A stretch of DNA of 64,000 nt, from assembly GCF_009729035.1 (NCBI RefSeq), contig NZ_CP045483.1, positions 620,001 to 684,000 on the forward strand, in the 5' to 3' direction. This stretch comes from Stygiolobus azoricus (GTDB lineage Archaea > Thermoproteota > Thermoprotei_A > Sulfolobales > Sulfolobaceae). The translations under genes were made by a program, and so were the position numbers. The notes beneath the pieces are model-generated. The model did not search any database. It saw nothing but the letters and a program-made list of their open reading frames with translations, and had not been told where the DNA came from. Shown here piece after piece: positions 42,749-52,772 of this stretch (position 1 is its first letter; every line of letters starts with the position of its first letter).

Positions 42749-44293
42749 TTATTTCTTTTCCTTTTCCCCTTCTTTTGTTTCTACTTCTTCCTCCTTTTCT
42801 TGCTTAGCAGACTCAGGTAAGGTTGCTAATAATTCGGAGTATGCCACCTCACCGTGTATTGCATAATCTCCTACAGCAAGCTCAGTGGGTTTAGCTTGAA
42901 GCGGTATGAACAGACCTATGAGTTTCAATAGACCGAACGTTATTGTGAAGTCATATGCAAATACTACTGCAGCTCCTAACGCTTGAACAGCCAATTGGTA
43001 CCAGTTACCATAGAGCGCACCAGTTAATCCTGGAGCCACGTACTGTGTGACATTAGGGTTTGCAAATATACCAGTAAGTAAACCACCAAGTATTCCAGCA
43101 ATCCCGTGTGTGGAAAAGACTCCTAATGTGTCGTCTACCTTTAGTTTAGGCTCTAATTTATATAAGGCAAGCCATGGTATCGTTCCAGACGCAATTCCTA
43201 TCACCATTGCCTCCCAGCCATTCACATATCCAGCTGCTGGCGTTATAGCTACCAAACCAGTAATTGCACCGGAAGTGGCACCTACTAACGTTGGCTTCTT
43301 AAAGAACGCCATATCCATAAGCATCCATGCTATGGCACTTGCTGCAGTAGCTATGTTAGTGTTTAATACAGCTATTGCAGCATCTATCGTAGCTCCTCCT
43401 GGGTCGCCACCGTTAAATCCGTCCCATCCTAACCATATTAGCCCCGCACCTGCTAAGACTAAAGGCAAATTGTGAGCCTCTAACTTCCTCTCACTAGCCA
43501 ATCTAGGACCTACAGCTAATGCAGCAGCTAGAGCACCCACACCAGCATCTACATGAATTACATAACCTCCGCTGAAGTCTACAGCCCCTAATTGATTCAA
43601 CCAACCTCCTGCGAATAGCCAATACGCTACGGGGCTGTAAACCAGTAAAGACCATAGAGGTACAAACACCATCCATGCCTTAAAGTTCATTCTTTCGATA
43701 ACACCACCAGCGAGTAATACTGGGGTTATAGCGGCGAAGACAAACTGGAAAAATATGTAGGTCGATGTAGGTATATCGACTAGAGAACCTCCTGGTCCGT
43801 AGACTGTCTGGTGGGCTTCATAACTACCTAACCAAGCCGGTAACGGATAACCCATAATACCGTATTTTCCAACATGAATAAATGCAGGGTAACCGAAACC
43901 TGCATTATAACCAGCGATCATCCAAACTATTAGGACAGCAGCAAATGCATAAAACACCATTAAAGCGGAATTAACAGCGTACTTCTTCTTAGAAAGGCCT
44001 GCATAGTATAGTGCGACACCAGGGACACTTTGAAGACCTACGAATGTAGCCGCCGTAAGCATCCACGCGTTACTTCCGGTATCAAGCCAAGATGGTACCG
44101 CTGCAGAAGGATAGTCTGCAGTGTGGTTCTCTAAAGCTAAAATGGATTGGTTTAAAGATTGAATTTCAGCTGTAATATTGCTAGTAGTTTGTGCTGAAGA
44201 TGAATGTGAAAAAGCTATTACAAAAATTGTTAAACTTAAGATTATTGTTAACTTAATTAAGCCCTTTTCATCGAACCAGATCTTTTTAGGCAT
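42749..44293 (-). CDS. amt: ammonium transporter (Amt)
   Basis: 514 residues. N-terminal signal-like helix, then ~25 exterior residues and 11 membrane helices. The twin-His pore is present: [15 protein letters not shown] in helix 5 and [11 protein letters not shown] in helix 10. The acidic Lys/Glu-rich C-terminus ([15 protein letters not shown]) is longer than in most archaeal Amt. No GlnK/PII gene is adjacent. ATG 44293 preferred to the overlapping TTG at 44296; tttaaaa about 27 bases upstream supports a leaderless message. Confidence 0.92.
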   Translation of the reverse strand: MPKKIWFDEKGLIKLTIILSLTIFVIAFSHSSSAQTTSNITAEIQSLNQSILALENHTADYPSAAVPSWLDTGSNAWMLTAATFVGLQSVPGVALYYAGLSKKKYAVNSALMVFYAFAAVLIVWMIAGYNAGFGYPAFIHVGKYGIMGYPLPAWLGSYEAHQTVYGPGGSLVDIPTSTYIFFQFVFAAITPVLLAGGVIERMNFKAWMVFVPLWSLLVYSPVAYWLFAGGWLNQLGAVDFSGGYVIHVDAGVGALAAALAVGPRLASERKLEAHNLPLVLAGAGLIWLGWDGFNGGDPGGATIDAAIAVLNTNIATAASAIAWMLMDMAFFKKPTLVGATSGAITGLVAITPAAGYVNGWEAMVIGIASGTIPWLALYKLEPKLKVDDTLGVFSTHGIAGILGGLLTGIFANPNVTQYVAPGLTGALYGNWYQLAVQALGAAVVFAYDFTITFGLLKLIGLFIPLQAKPTELAVGDYAIHGEVAYSELLATLPESAKQEKEEEVETKEGEKEKK

Positions 44294-44317
44294 CAAAACC
44301 TATTAAACTTAAATTGG

Positions 44318-44326
44318 TTTTAAACA
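44318..44326 (-). promoter_or_regulatory. predicted TATA box of amt
   Basis: gtttaaaac on the minus strand, centred about 28 bases before the ATG at 44293, supporting that codon over the TTG at 44296. Confidence 0.5.
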
Positions 44327-44556
44327 TTTCTGAAAATTACACTTAAAGTTTTTAATTTTTTATCGGCAAACAAGAAAACAGTTAAGATATTGTCAATTAT
44401 AAACTAATTGGACTTTATGAATATTTTTTATTACAAATGTATTATCTAAAAAAATTCTCATTGAAAAGTTTAAACCCTATAAGAAGTCCTCTCAGAATGC
44501 CGTTTCCAATCCTAATAACAGCAACCAATATAATCATGTGAAAATAGAGTTATACT

Positions 44557-45069
44557 ATGCAAAAAACATATACAGGGAGATACGTAAATATACCATTATT
44601 AGTCCAAGAGATAAATAACATGTTCTTAAGCGAAGGTTGGGAAAGCCAAGTCCAACAATTATCAATGGGAATGATGCAACCAACTATGCCACAATATGCG
44701 GATTACGAGATAAGGGCTATAAAAAGAGGACATTTACATCACGTAGAAACCGTAATTGTAAGGGTTAAGGGTTATCCTAACGATTTCACCATAATTGTAG
44801 AAGAAGAGCATATAGGACCCGTTGGTAGAGAATTGATTAACAGAAGATTATTCGGTAACATAGATAAACAGATAAACGACGGTCTCTTCGACATGCAAAT
44901 GCCCATGGGAATGCAAATGGGACCACAGCCCGGAACGATACAGCCACCAATGGGACAACCAACACCTCAACAGTCAATGCCTCAAACACAAATAAGATGC
45001 CCCCAATGCGGATATATGAACCCACCTGGAGCTAAGTTCTGCTTAAACTGTGGAACAAAGTTAATGTAA
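44557..45069 (+). CDS. zinc-ribbon protein with N-terminal alpha/beta domain
   Basis: 170 residues. Residues ~1-100 form an alpha/beta domain with strands (EIRAIKRGH, VIVRVKGY, FTIIVEEEH). Residues ~105-145 are a Met/Pro/Gln-rich linker. The C-terminus is a treble-clef/zinc ribbon CPQCGYMNPPGAKFCLNCGTKL. Same architecture as the gene at 52102 but N-terminal sequences differ. Function unknown; the ribbon could bind DNA, RNA or another protein. An A/T box (aatataat) lies about 26 bases before the ATG. Confidence 0.75.
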   Translation: MQKTYTGRYVNIPLLVQEINNMFLSEGWESQVQQLSMGMMQPTMPQYADYEIRAIKRGHLHHVETVIVRVKGYPNDFTIIVEEEHIGPVGRELINRRLFGNIDKQINDGLFDMQMPMGMQMGPQPGTIQPPMGQPTPQQSMPQTQIRCPQCGYMNPPGAKFCLNCGTKLM

Positions 45070-45113
45070 AGAAATTAAAAAGACAAGGGAAATTTTTCCT
45101 TTCGTCTAATCGT

Positions 45114-45797
45114 TCAGATATATTTAGATGCCTCCTCAGCTTCCTTCTTATCTATTTCTCTGTAAGTTAACCACCATGCATAGCCTTTATATTGTCCCAA
45201 CCTCAGCTTAGCGTCTTTAACAGTTCTTGGAGGGGGATTTAACACGTTATCACCAATTATTTCGTTCTTAGGCCAATTTGCCGGCATAACAGCTCCGGTC
45301 TTGTCTATTAACTGTAAAGCTTTTATACTCCTCAGGATCTCATTTATATTTCTTCCCAACTCGAGGGGATAATACATTATAAGCCTCACTATGCTCTTGT
45401 CGTCAACTATGAATACAGCCCTTACTGTAGCTGTGGAGGACTCGGCATGAATCATTCCTAGTCTTTTTGCAACTCTGCCCATAGGGTCTGCTATTATTGG
45501 AAAAGGTATCTCCACCTTCAGAGTACTTTCTATCCAGTTAACCCATTCTATGTGGCTGATGTTAGTATCTACGGAAAGACCTATTAGTTCTGTATTTAAC
45601 TTCCTAAACTCTTCATACTTTTTAGCAAAAGACACGAACTCGGTAGTGCATACGGGTGTAAAGTCACCAGGATGGCTAAATAACACAAACCATTTACCCT
45701 TGTATTGGTCTGGTAGCTTTATTCTTCCGTGAGTTGTTTCAACCTCTAGTTCAGGAAACTTTTCACCTATTAAAGGCATTCTAAATTCTTCTTCCAT
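45114..45797 (-). CDS. 1-Cys peroxiredoxin (Prx6 type)
   Basis: 227 residues; reduces H2O2 and organic peroxides. The peroxidatic Cys is in [11 protein letters not shown] (C50), Thr47 and the later Arg of the site are conserved. It is the only Cys, so resolution must use an external thiol. The C-terminal extension (to residue 227) with [21 protein letters not shown] is normal in Prx6. Start: ATG 45797 or ATG 45779 ([10 protein letters not shown]), which begins at the usual position. Converges with the zinc-ribbon gene. Confidence 0.92.
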   Translation of the reverse strand: MEEEFRMPLIGEKFPELEVETTHGRIKLPDQYKGKWFVLFSHPGDFTPVCTTEFVSFAKKYEEFRKLNTELIGLSVDTNISHIEWVNWIESTLKVEIPFPIIADPMGRVAKRLGMIHAESSTATVRAVFIVDDKSIVRLIMYYPLELGRNINEILRSIKALQLIDKTGAVMPANWPKNEIIGDNVLNPPPRTVKDAKLRLGQYKGYAWWLTYREIDKKEAEEASKYI

Positions 45798-45943
45798 TTT
45801 TCTTTTCCCATACTAAATTAGACTGAATACTATTTAAAATTTGTGATTATTTCTAATTCGAAGTTATCTCAATTTATAGCTTCTTTATAAGATTGCCTTA
45901 TGAACAATCTTAATAAAGAAGAGAAGTGTAATAGTACACTGAA

Positions 45944-46354
45944 ATGAAAGGAATTATAGTAGCTATTATAATCCTACTAATATTGGCAGGTGTTGCATAT
46001 TACCTCTACAGTAACGGGTACTTCTACACAGTTAACGTACAAGGCATTTACGTGGAATACCAGAACAGTTTCCTGATCAATACAATCCAAACGTCGTATA
46101 GCAACTCTTCCTTAACTCTCCACGGCGGTCAAACCTTTGTTATAACACTAACTATGAAAAATAACGGCTTGTTACCTATTGAAATAACTGGGATAAACGT
46201 ATCAGCTCCGTTTACTCTTGTAAGCGCATCGCCATCTTTACCGACCACTATAGACCACGGACAGAACATGGTCTTCACCCTGACTATAAAGGCACCTATG
46301 AAATCCTACATTGGATCATTACAAATCTACGTTAATGGTACCAAGACATTATGA
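45944..46354 (+). CDS. exported protein with single beta domain
   Basis: 136 residues. One N-terminal membrane helix (IIVAIIILLILAGVAYYLY) anchors a ~110-residue exterior domain of Ig/CARDB-like strands (QTFVITLTMKNNGLLPIEITGI, NMVFTLTIKAP) with NXS/T sites. No enzyme motif. Could support a surface complex or sense the envelope. An A/T box (cttaataaag) is about 30 bases upstream. Confidence 0.65.
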   Translation: MKGIIVAIIILLILAGVAYYLYSNGYFYTVNVQGIYVEYQNSFLINTIQTSYSNSSLTLHGGQTFVITLTMKNNGLLPIEITGINVSAPFTLVSASPSLPTTIDHGQNMVFTLTIKAPMKSYIGSLQIYVNGTKTL

Positions 46355-46803
46355 TTAAATTCCAACATTGAAAATTAACATTTAGTAAAAATTTAAGATA
46401 ATGCATCTTTTTTCAAACAATTAAATACTCAATTGTTAATTTATAATATAAAGAATTTTAAATTGCTACAGTTATTATTTCTATAAAGTTTTGAATGTCC
46501 GGATATAGCCCTAACAAGTAATTGCATCGAGTAATACGAAAGTAGAGAAATACCATAATGAACCTTATTTTTTCCTGAAAGTTAACAGAGAAGACCTACC
46601 ATATTTGAATATATATTTTAGGATATTTTGATTGTTTTTAATCTTTTTCAAGCATTAATACCTATCATTTAATGAAAATTCTTCTATGTTATAATCAGAA
46701 TAAAATATAGTAATAAATTAGGACTTCATATGTTTACAATTTAATATAAATAAACTGCTAGCAAAATAATATATTTTGTGTATAAATAAATATTGAATAT
46801 TTA
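46355..46803. other. 449-base gene-poor gap
   Basis: Very A/T-rich, with no ORF or RNA signature that I can support. tataaataaata-like boxes near the right end belong to the small ORF at 46804. Confidence 0.5.
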
Positions 46804-46941
46804 ATGCTAATAAGTGATAACAATCGTGGGCTAGCCCAAACTGGCAAAGCTTACTTAGTATTATCCACGGTGTTATTACCCTTATGTGCAATTTCATTTC
46901 TACATATGAATGCCATGAGTTTTATAAGTAAGTTAATGTAA
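46804..46941 (+). CDS. candidate small membrane protein (45 residues)
   Basis: ATG to TAA with a hydrophobic helix of about 18 residues (AYLVLSTVLLPLCAISFL) after a polar N-terminus. An A/T box (tataaata, 46779-46786) is centred about 22 bases before the ATG. The codons overlap a perfect 12-base palindrome, tgggctagccca (46827-46838), which is much more GC-rich than the surroundings. The ORF is short, so chance is a real possibility. Confidence 0.35.
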   Translation: MLISDNNRGLAQTGKAYLVLSTVLLPLCAISFLHMNAMSFISKLM

Positions 46942-47106
46942 AGGAAAGAAATAAGAAGCATACAGTATTTTATGAATCAAAGAGTTTTTAATAAGATGAA
47001 GATACATTTACAATTAAGGCTACTTAAGCTGAAATGTTAAGACGAGAAAAACGACGGACTTACTGATACAGTAATGCTTTATAACTTTCTCTAATAATTG
47101 TAACTC

Positions 47107-47415
47107 ATGGCTATCATTGTAAGAAAAATACATAAGAAAAACGACGGAGGAATAGTGTGGATCTCAATCGACGAAGTACCACCGATTATTAAAGATACTA
47201 GTGTAGTCGACGGTGCTTTCTTCGTACGCATATCAGATGACAAAGGAGACAAGGTCATTAGGTTGACAGACCAAGAGGCGTTAGATATAGCATATAGGAT
47301 TATAGAAGCTTACAAGAGACACGTTAACGAGTACCCTAAGCTGAACCAGAGAGCCTATGAAGAGTATAAAAAGAGAAATCCTGAGGAAACGGAGTCCTAT
47401 GAAGACCTTGAGTAA
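47107..47415 (+). CDS. hypothetical small protein
   Basis: Not recognised. 102 residues: an N-terminal strand pair (IIVRKIHKKNDG, GIVWISIDEVPP), a hairpin (AFFVRISDDKGDKVIRL), a helix (TDQEALDIAYRIIEAYKRHV), then a disordered acidic end (NPEETESYEDLE). No Cys or signal. Preceded by the 45-residue ORF; a hairpin at 47425-47446 follows. Confidence 0.6.
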   Translation: MAIIVRKIHKKNDGGIVWISIDEVPPIIKDTSVVDGAFFVRISDDKGDKVIRLTDQEALDIAYRIIEAYKRHVNEYPKLNQRAYEEYKKRNPEETESYEDLE

Positions 47416-47424
47416 ATGACAATG

Positions 47425-47446
47425 TTTTTTCATTTTGATGAAAAAA
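47425..47446 (+). terminator. hairpin with T-runs, likely terminator
   Basis: Perfect 9-base inverted repeat, ttttttcat...atgaaaaaa, with a 4-base loop, 10 bases after the 102-residue gene, followed by ttttt. It also lies just upstream of the next promoter (tttttaatat), so it separates the two genes. Confidence 0.45.
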
Positions 47447-47476
47447 TTTTTAATATAGTAAATTCTAAATAATCAC

Positions 47477-47802
47477 ATGGTTTGGAAAGAATTAATGGAT
47501 GAAATGAAGAAAAACATGAAGCAAATGATAGAGACCGGAAAGGAAGTAGGAAAAGCCTCAATGTCTGCAGCAGCGGGTGTAACTAAAGAGACAATGGAAG
47601 TGGGGAAAGACGTAGTAAAGGCTTCAATTGAAGTGGAAAAGAAGCGGAAAAGGAGTTCAAAGGGACTGTTAAGGAAGCTGTAAACCACACTAAAGATGTA
47701 ACTGGAACACTGACTGAAGGGGTAAAGGACACAATGAAGGGACCTATTAGAGAAATGAAAAAGTTAGGAGGAAAAGACGAAGAAAAGCAACAAAAGCAGT
47801 AG
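47477..47802 (+). pseudogene. amphipathic-helix repeat protein, one-base frameshift
   Basis: The first frame encodes 68 residues ending in a nonsense-looking basic tail. If the reading frame shifts near base 47641-47643, the second frame continues AEKEFKGTVKEAVNHTKD... for 52 codons to a TAG at 47800-47802 without interruption. The join makes a uniform ~108-residue protein of 11-residue helical repeats (KEVGKASMS..., KDVVKAS..., KEAVNHTKD...), like LEA or apolipoprotein-type proteins. One G inserted near 47641 would restore it exactly. Preceded by tttttaatat about 28 bases before the ATG. It may be truncated, recoded or a sequencing error. Confidence 0.6.
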
Positions 47803-47804
47803 GC

Positions 47805-48491
47805 CTAATGCCCCGCCCTTTTTAAGCTAAAGGGAAATCTCTCTAACTTATATGCAGAGTCCCAGAACATGTACTCAAATATCGAAGCAGTTCTGAAATG
47901 CCTCTTCATATTCTCCTCTTGTTCCTTAGTCACCTCAAATTCATCTATGATTTTAATAACAGCTCTGACTCCCTTTTCGTACTCCTCTCCGCCATAAGTA
48001 TCTATCCACTTCTGGTAAAACTTGTTATTACTACCCATCCTCTTTAACTCCTTTCCCACCTCCATGTATATCCAATAACAAGGGAGAACTGCTGCTACAC
48101 CCTCATAAAAGGGTCTCGAGTACACTACTGATAATAAATAGGAAGTATATAAGAGGTTAGTAGGTGAAATCTCATATCCCTCGGGGTTTATCCCCCACTC
48201 TTTTACAAATCCTTGGTGAAGCTCCCTCTCCACGTTAAGGGCGTGGGTTACGTGAGTTGCGAATAACTCCCTTTCCTCTGATTTATCAGCCTTAGCAGAA
48301 AGGAGAGCTAATGCCTTAGCGAATTCCTCCAAATAATGGTAGTCCTGAATAATATAATACTTAAACTTTTCAAGAGGTAAAGAGCCGTCTATGAGGCCCT
48401 TTATAAAAGGATGAGTTAGGATACTTTCATAAATATCTCTTATGCTGGACCAGAGTTCGTCAGACCTCATATTATTACCATGATTCTCCAC
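47805..48491 (-). CDS. tenA: TenA/thiaminase II family protein
   Basis: 228 residues, all helical. The family's catalytic Cys is in VLPCYWIY (C138); Asp-50 and Tyr-51 in IQDYHYL bind the pyrimidine; IDTYGGEEY near 170 and FEYMFWDSA near 210 (Glu) complete the site. TenA hydrolyses thiamin degradation products, releasing HMP for salvage. Start ATG 48491 or 48470 (MRSDELW). The nearest thiamin-related genes are the putative HMP importer at 13.2-16.5 kb, not adjacent. Confidence 0.9.
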   Translation of the reverse strand: MENHGNNMRSDELWSSIRDIYESILTHPFIKGLIDGSLPLEKFKYYIIQDYHYLEEFAKALALLSAKADKSEERELFATHVTHALNVERELHQGFVKEWGINPEGYEISPTNLLYTSYLLSVVYSRPFYEGVAAVLPCYWIYMEVGKELKRMGSNNKFYQKWIDTYGGEEYEKGVRAVIKIIDEFEVTKEQEENMKRHFRTASIFEYMFWDSAYKLERFPFSLKRAGH

Positions 48492-49331
48492 CTATTTTTG
48501 TTTTTCAGTTAAACTAGGGCATTGTTAATCTCATTAGATTGAGTATAATAAATATGCAATTCTAGCTCTATATTTATTAAATTCTCACAATTTCTCTCTT
48601 TTTTCATTTATTTTTAGCAGAAGGAGTTTACACGTCTTAGCTATATCTCCCAATATCTGAGACCCGGGAATACTCAAGGAGCGTATTACTTTCAAATCAC
48701 GTAATGAACATCTTTACCCTTATTTCAAGTGGAAGTGACGTCTTTATTGTTCTCTTTGTAGGAACTATATAATACAGTGTACAGTTAACTGCGACTTAAC
48801 TGCACAAATTAACGGGGCTTACAACACTCCATAACTAAACCACGTCTTAACACAAAAATAACAGACCCACCGTGAAAAATAAGCTTTTATGAAGTTCTTT
48901 TGGACGTGGGAGTTTGTGCTCAGAACTAGTATAATAATTAAATATTTCTTGTGATGTGTAGGTTTTATGAATTAAATCTTGTCATTTCATCAATTTTTGA
49001 AAATACAACAGTAAGAGGAAATATAAGCCGTAAGATTTAAGGTAGGTAGAGTCTAGAGTTAATAATATCACTACTACTTTATAATAGAAACATGATACAA
49101 AAAATTTTATGATTTTGAAAAATTAGTTGAGCGTCTGAACTAGTAGCTAGTATTCACGATCTATAAATAATTAAACCTATGAAATTCTTGTATCTCGCAG
49201 ATATTATTAAAAAATAGAAGTACTTAATGCCCATGTAGTCTTAAAAACTAAATAGAAAATAAACCAGAAAGATCTAACTAAGAATTGTTAAAATTTTAGA
49301 AATAGTGTGGTAAAAGGAAAGACCTAGATCT
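48492..49331. other. 840-base gap without supported genes
   Basis: A/T-rich. Features seen: perfect palindrome cagttaactg (48782-48791) and ttaactgc repeated at 48785 and 48796 (11-base spacing); inverted pair ccacgtc (48840-48846) / gacgtgg (48903-48909); acccaccgtga at 48865, also near 38105. A 22-codon ORF near 48701 is not credible. Possibly decayed mobile-element DNA, but no transposase is recognisable. Confidence 0.5.
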
Positions 49332-49940
49332 TTAAACCTTAATTTTAGGCAACTCCCATTTATTCCTTATTGCCATAACCCTTATTACTAGAGTAATGGT
49401 GAAACTTACCATCGTCGTCACGAGATCCGAGTACCCCAGTTGCCTCAGAGAGAAGTAAATTAATGAGCCTAGTATAGCTACTGTGGCATAAAAGTCCCTA
49501 GTGAGTACCATGGGAACTTCGTTAGAGAGAAGATCCCTAATAACACCACCGCCCGTAGCTGTGATAGTCCCAACAGTAACGACTAACAACACATTTTCAG
49601 AAACCGAGTATGCTAAAGAAGAACCAGATACTGCAAAAGCTGCTAAACCTATAGCGTCAGCATAAAGTAAGGGCTTTTGAACATGAGAAAAGATCTTATA
49701 GAACACAAATGTGAACAAACTCGATAATAAGGCAACAGTAGGATAAGGCAAGTACGTTAAATTGGTAGGAGGAGTTTTGCCAAGGAGCAAATCTGCTATT
49801 ATTCCACCGCCTAACGCTGTAGAGAAGCCTAAAACCAGAACACCTAAAAGATCCATGTTTTTCTTAATCCCTTTAATTGCACCAGAAACAGAAAAAGCTA
49901 CAATACCGATGTAATTAGTGACATCCAACACCAGGTTCAT
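49332..49940 (-). CDS. TRIC-family cation channel (UPF0126)
   Basis: 202 residues with two repeats of three membrane helices plus a seventh. The glycine-rich pore motifs are ALGGGIIAD (~48) and ATGGGVIRD (~127), with NEVPMVL after the second. Archaeal TRIC proteins form trimeric monovalent cation channels. Ends at KWELPKIKV, positively charged C-terminus inside. Single gene with a 90-base upstream gap. Confidence 0.9.
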   Translation of the reverse strand: MNLVLDVTNYIGIVAFSVSGAIKGIKKNMDLLGVLVLGFSTALGGGIIADLLLGKTPPTNLTYLPYPTVALLSSLFTFVFYKIFSHVQKPLLYADAIGLAAFAVSGSSLAYSVSENVLLVVTVGTITATGGGVIRDLLSNEVPMVLTRDFYATVAILGSLIYFSLRQLGYSDLVTTMVSFTITLVIRVMAIRNKWELPKIKV

Positions 49941-50028
49941 TAAGGTCTATTCACTAACTAATTACCGGAGTTTAAACAGCTTTCTATATTATCTCGTCTA
50001 TTTAAATTCCTAGTTATCCCGAATTGCT

Positions 50029-50370
50029 TTATTGATTGATATTGTCTCCCATTCCTATCTCCTTCGCCTTCTCATTGTCTTGTCCTAATTGTACTAACAT
50101 TAGTATTTCGTTAGTATTACTTCCTGCTATAAAAACAAACGCCTCTCTGTCTGGGAATATTCTGTTAAAGACTCTAGTAATATTTTCAGCATCTTCTTTA
50201 GTAGATACTATGAATACTATAGTTTTGAAAGGAATTGAATTTAAAATTAGTTTGAAAAATTTATAGTAATCATGAATTATTGGTTTAGGAATTCGCCTTG
50301 ATATTAGTTTTCTCTTATCCACGGATAATATTCTCAATATTCCATCGATTTCCTCTACCTCTAAAGTCAT
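50029..50370 (-). CDS. hypothetical protein
   Basis: Not recognised. 113 residues, alpha/beta: strand-helix-strand units (KTIVFIVSTKEDAENITRVFNRIFP, EAFVFIAGSNTNEILMLVQL). No signal or membrane helix. Between TRIC and the drug exporter with gaps on both sides. Function unknown. Confidence 0.5.
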   Translation of the reverse strand: MTLEVEEIDGILRILSVDKRKLISRRIPKPIIHDYYKFFKLILNSIPFKTIVFIVSTKEDAENITRVFNRIFPDREAFVFIAGSNTNEILMLVQLGQDNEKAKEIGMGDNINQ

Positions 50371-50567
50371 GCTAACATACTCTAATTGTCCCCATATATA
50401 AAGTTAAATTAAAGAGCGTTTAAAATGAACACTGGATTAAATTTCACTAGGGGTATTTTTAATTTGATTAATCTTTTATCTTATATTTTCTATCTTTGGA
50501 ATATATAGTAATTTTTATAGCAACTAATAATAAAAGTTAAAGTAATTTAAGGAGCAATAGAAGGGAT

Positions 50568-52007
50568 TTATCGATTTGCACTCCTTGCGACATCAACTAG
50601 AGTAGTCCTTACTTCCTTACCTCTCACGGCCGATAACACTAACGCAACTACGAGTACTCCTACAGACACTAAAAACGCGGAATGCAAACCGTTTATAAAT
50701 TTGTCAGCTACACCACCTATAAGATCAGAAGTGCCAAGAAAAACCTGAAAAGCTACATAACGCGGAATTGTAAGGGATGCGGCTGTGATCGAGATTACGT
50801 AACTCAATAAAATACCCGTGTTACTTAAGGTCCTTAACATACCAGAAATACTACCATAAGAGTGTTTAGGTGTATTGGCCATTACTGCACTGTTGTTAGC
50901 TGGGTAGAAAAGAGAAGAACCTAAACCACCTATAACGGATAAGCCTACTATATAGATTAGAGGAGTGTCTAGATTTAATATATGGGAATAAAGTAACGAT
51001 ACTAATGCCATCAAACCTATACCTAGTGTGGCAGGAATTCTAGCCCCAATCTTATCCGAAAGCCTACCAGCTAAAGGACCTACCATACTCGCTATTACGT
51101 AACCTGGAACAAGCAATAAAGAAGCGTTTAAAGGAGATAAGCCCCTTATTCCTTGCAAATACATGATTAACAAAAAGGCTGTAGACAAGTACCCCGTACT
51201 CTGGAAAAACGATGCAAATAAAGAAGCTGTAAGGACTCTATTTCTAAATACACTAAAATCTATAAGCGGGGCTTTAACTCTTTTTTCCATCACTATAAAG
51301 GGAAATAGAAGAACTAATCCTACTAGTATTAGTATCACGTTTTTTAACGCTAATCCTTCGCCCGCTATCTCAGAGCTTCCGTAAGTTATCAGAGATAACG
51401 CCGCTCCAAAGAGAATAACCCCATATACATCAAAGTCTCTTTTTATCTTATTTACGTCCTTCACTACTCTAAACCCTAAAAGAGATGCTACAATACCTAT
51501 AGGGACATTAATGTAGAATATATACCTCCATCCTATCAACGTTGTTATTACTCCACCTAGGACTATTCCTAACACAGCCCCTACATTCCAACCTATTGAA
51601 GTATAACCGAAGGCCTTACCTCTTTCATTAGGAGGAAAGTGGTCTGAAATAATCGCTCCACTATTAGCTTGCATCATAGAGGCTCCCAGAGCTTGAACAC
51701 CTCTAGAGCCTATGAGAAAATACGCTGAAGGAGATGCTCCACATAAGGCAGAACCGATGGTGAAGACAATGAAACCTAAGTTGTATATCTTAGCCCTTCC
51801 ATAAGAGTCTCCCAATCTCCCTAATTGGGTAGTTAACACAGCAACTTCTAGTAAATAAATCAATATAACCCAGATCATTGTCAAGAGATTAGAATGAAGA
51901 TCTGTCACAATTGTAGGTAGTGCTAAGATGACTATAGTAGAATCCACAGCACCCATTAATACACCTAATACTACAACCAATAGAAGTAGTGTTCTGTTTG
52001 ATACCAT
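50568..52007 (-). CDS. MFS multidrug exporter, 14-helix type
   Basis: 479 residues and 14 hydrophobic helices, DHA2 family. Motif A is [13 protein letters not shown] (loop 2-3), motif C is [11 protein letters not shown] in helix 5, and the N-terminus [12 protein letters not shown] is family-typical (Asp in helix 1). Proton-coupled efflux of drugs or metabolites. No regulator gene adjacent; an A/T box (atatttaaatg-type) precedes the start. Confidence 0.88.
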   Translation of the reverse strand: MVSNRTLLLLVVVLGVLMGAVDSTIVILALPTIVTDLHSNLLTMIWVILIYLLEVAVLTTQLGRLGDSYGRAKIYNLGFIVFTIGSALCGASPSAYFLIGSRGVQALGASMMQANSGAIISDHFPPNERGKAFGYTSIGWNVGAVLGIVLGGVITTLIGWRYIFYINVPIGIVASLLGFRVVKDVNKIKRDFDVYGVILFGAALSLITYGSSEIAGEGLALKNVILILVGLVLLFPFIVMEKRVKAPLIDFSVFRNRVLTASLFASFFQSTGYLSTAFLLIMYLQGIRGLSPLNASLLLVPGYVIASMVGPLAGRLSDKIGARIPATLGIGLMALVSLLYSHILNLDTPLIYIVGLSVIGGLGSSLFYPANNSAVMANTPKHSYGSISGMLRTLSNTGILLSYVISITAASLTIPRYVAFQVFLGTSDLIGGVADKFINGLHSAFLVSVGVLVVALVLSAVRGKEVRTTLVDVARSANR

Positions 52008-52101
52008 ACAATATTTTTAACGAACATATACATTTAAATAATTATCTTCTTACTACTAATTTACTCTTTAATTAGTTTTATTTCAAATTTTTCTTAAAAA
52101 A

Positions 52102-52653
52102 TTATAGTTGCCTTCCACAATTAGTACAGAACTTAGCGTTTGCAGGATTCTGATATCCGCATAAAGGACACACTTTTACCTGGTAGGGTTGAGGATAAGG
52201 TTGAGCATAATAAGGCATTGTGGGCTGATATCCGTATTGATAGCCAGGCTGTGGCATAGCACTTACGGCACCACTGTTTATAAGCCTGTCTATCTCTTTC
52301 ATGATTTCATGCTCTATCTCGATATTCCACAGTCCTTCTCCAGCTTCTACTAAGAGTCCTATAGGTCCTAATATTAAGTCACCTAAGAATGCCTCAGTAA
52401 CGTCTTCAGCTTTCACCCAATTAGCCACTCCAGTTTCTACTTCAAGGTACCCTTGGCCACCGAAGAGCTTGACTGTGAAAGCCCTATCCGCAGCAAACAA
52501 ATGCCTCAAAAAACCTTCTTTTTTAGCCTGAACTATATAGTAATTCCCTGCACCGTAATACTGAGACTGATATCCTTTTAAGGTAAACCACTGAAAAAGT
52601 TGCGCAGCTAACATTTGAAGGTTTACATTTACACCTTGAAATACTTTCTTCAT
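52102..52653 (-). CDS. zinc-ribbon protein, second family member
   Basis: 183 residues. N-terminal ~120 residues form an alpha/beta domain (FLRHLFAADRAFTVKLFGGQGYLEVETGV, then a hydrophobic DLILGPIGLLVEAGEGLWNIE); ~130-158 is a Tyr/Pro/Gln-rich linker; the C-terminus is a zinc ribbon CPLCGYQNPANAKFCTNCGRQL. Same layout as 44557. It may be secreted or membrane-associated via the hydrophobic stretch, but there is no signal peptide. A/T box about 30 bases before the ATG. Confidence 0.72.
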   Translation of the reverse strand: MKKVFQGVNVNLQMLAAQLFQWFTLKGYQSQYYGAGNYYIVQAKKEGFLRHLFAADRAFTVKLFGGQGYLEVETGVANWVKAEDVTEAFLGDLILGPIGLLVEAGEGLWNIEIEHEIMKEIDRLINSGAVSAMPQPGYQYGYQPTMPYYAQPYPQPYQVKVCPLCGYQNPANAKFCTNCGRQL

Positions 52654-52772
52654 TATCAGAATTTCCTATTTTCAAATCTATTAACTTTATCCGAATGCGA
52701 CAAGGAGAAAAAATACTGTCGAAACTTAACATTTATTAGCGTTAGAGCTAAGACGATTAGATAGTATTAAAA

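Noticed and set aside
43047-43475. 142-codon ORF opposite amt
   Set aside because: Shadow of the amt codons; no start signal or recognisable protein.
47045-47148. Exact 14-base repeat agaaaaacgacgga at 47045 and 47135
   Set aside because: Single pair, one copy in coding sequence; likely chance or minor duplication.
48701-48769. 22-codon ORF in the 840-base gap
   Set aside because: Too short, no promoter, no conserved feature.
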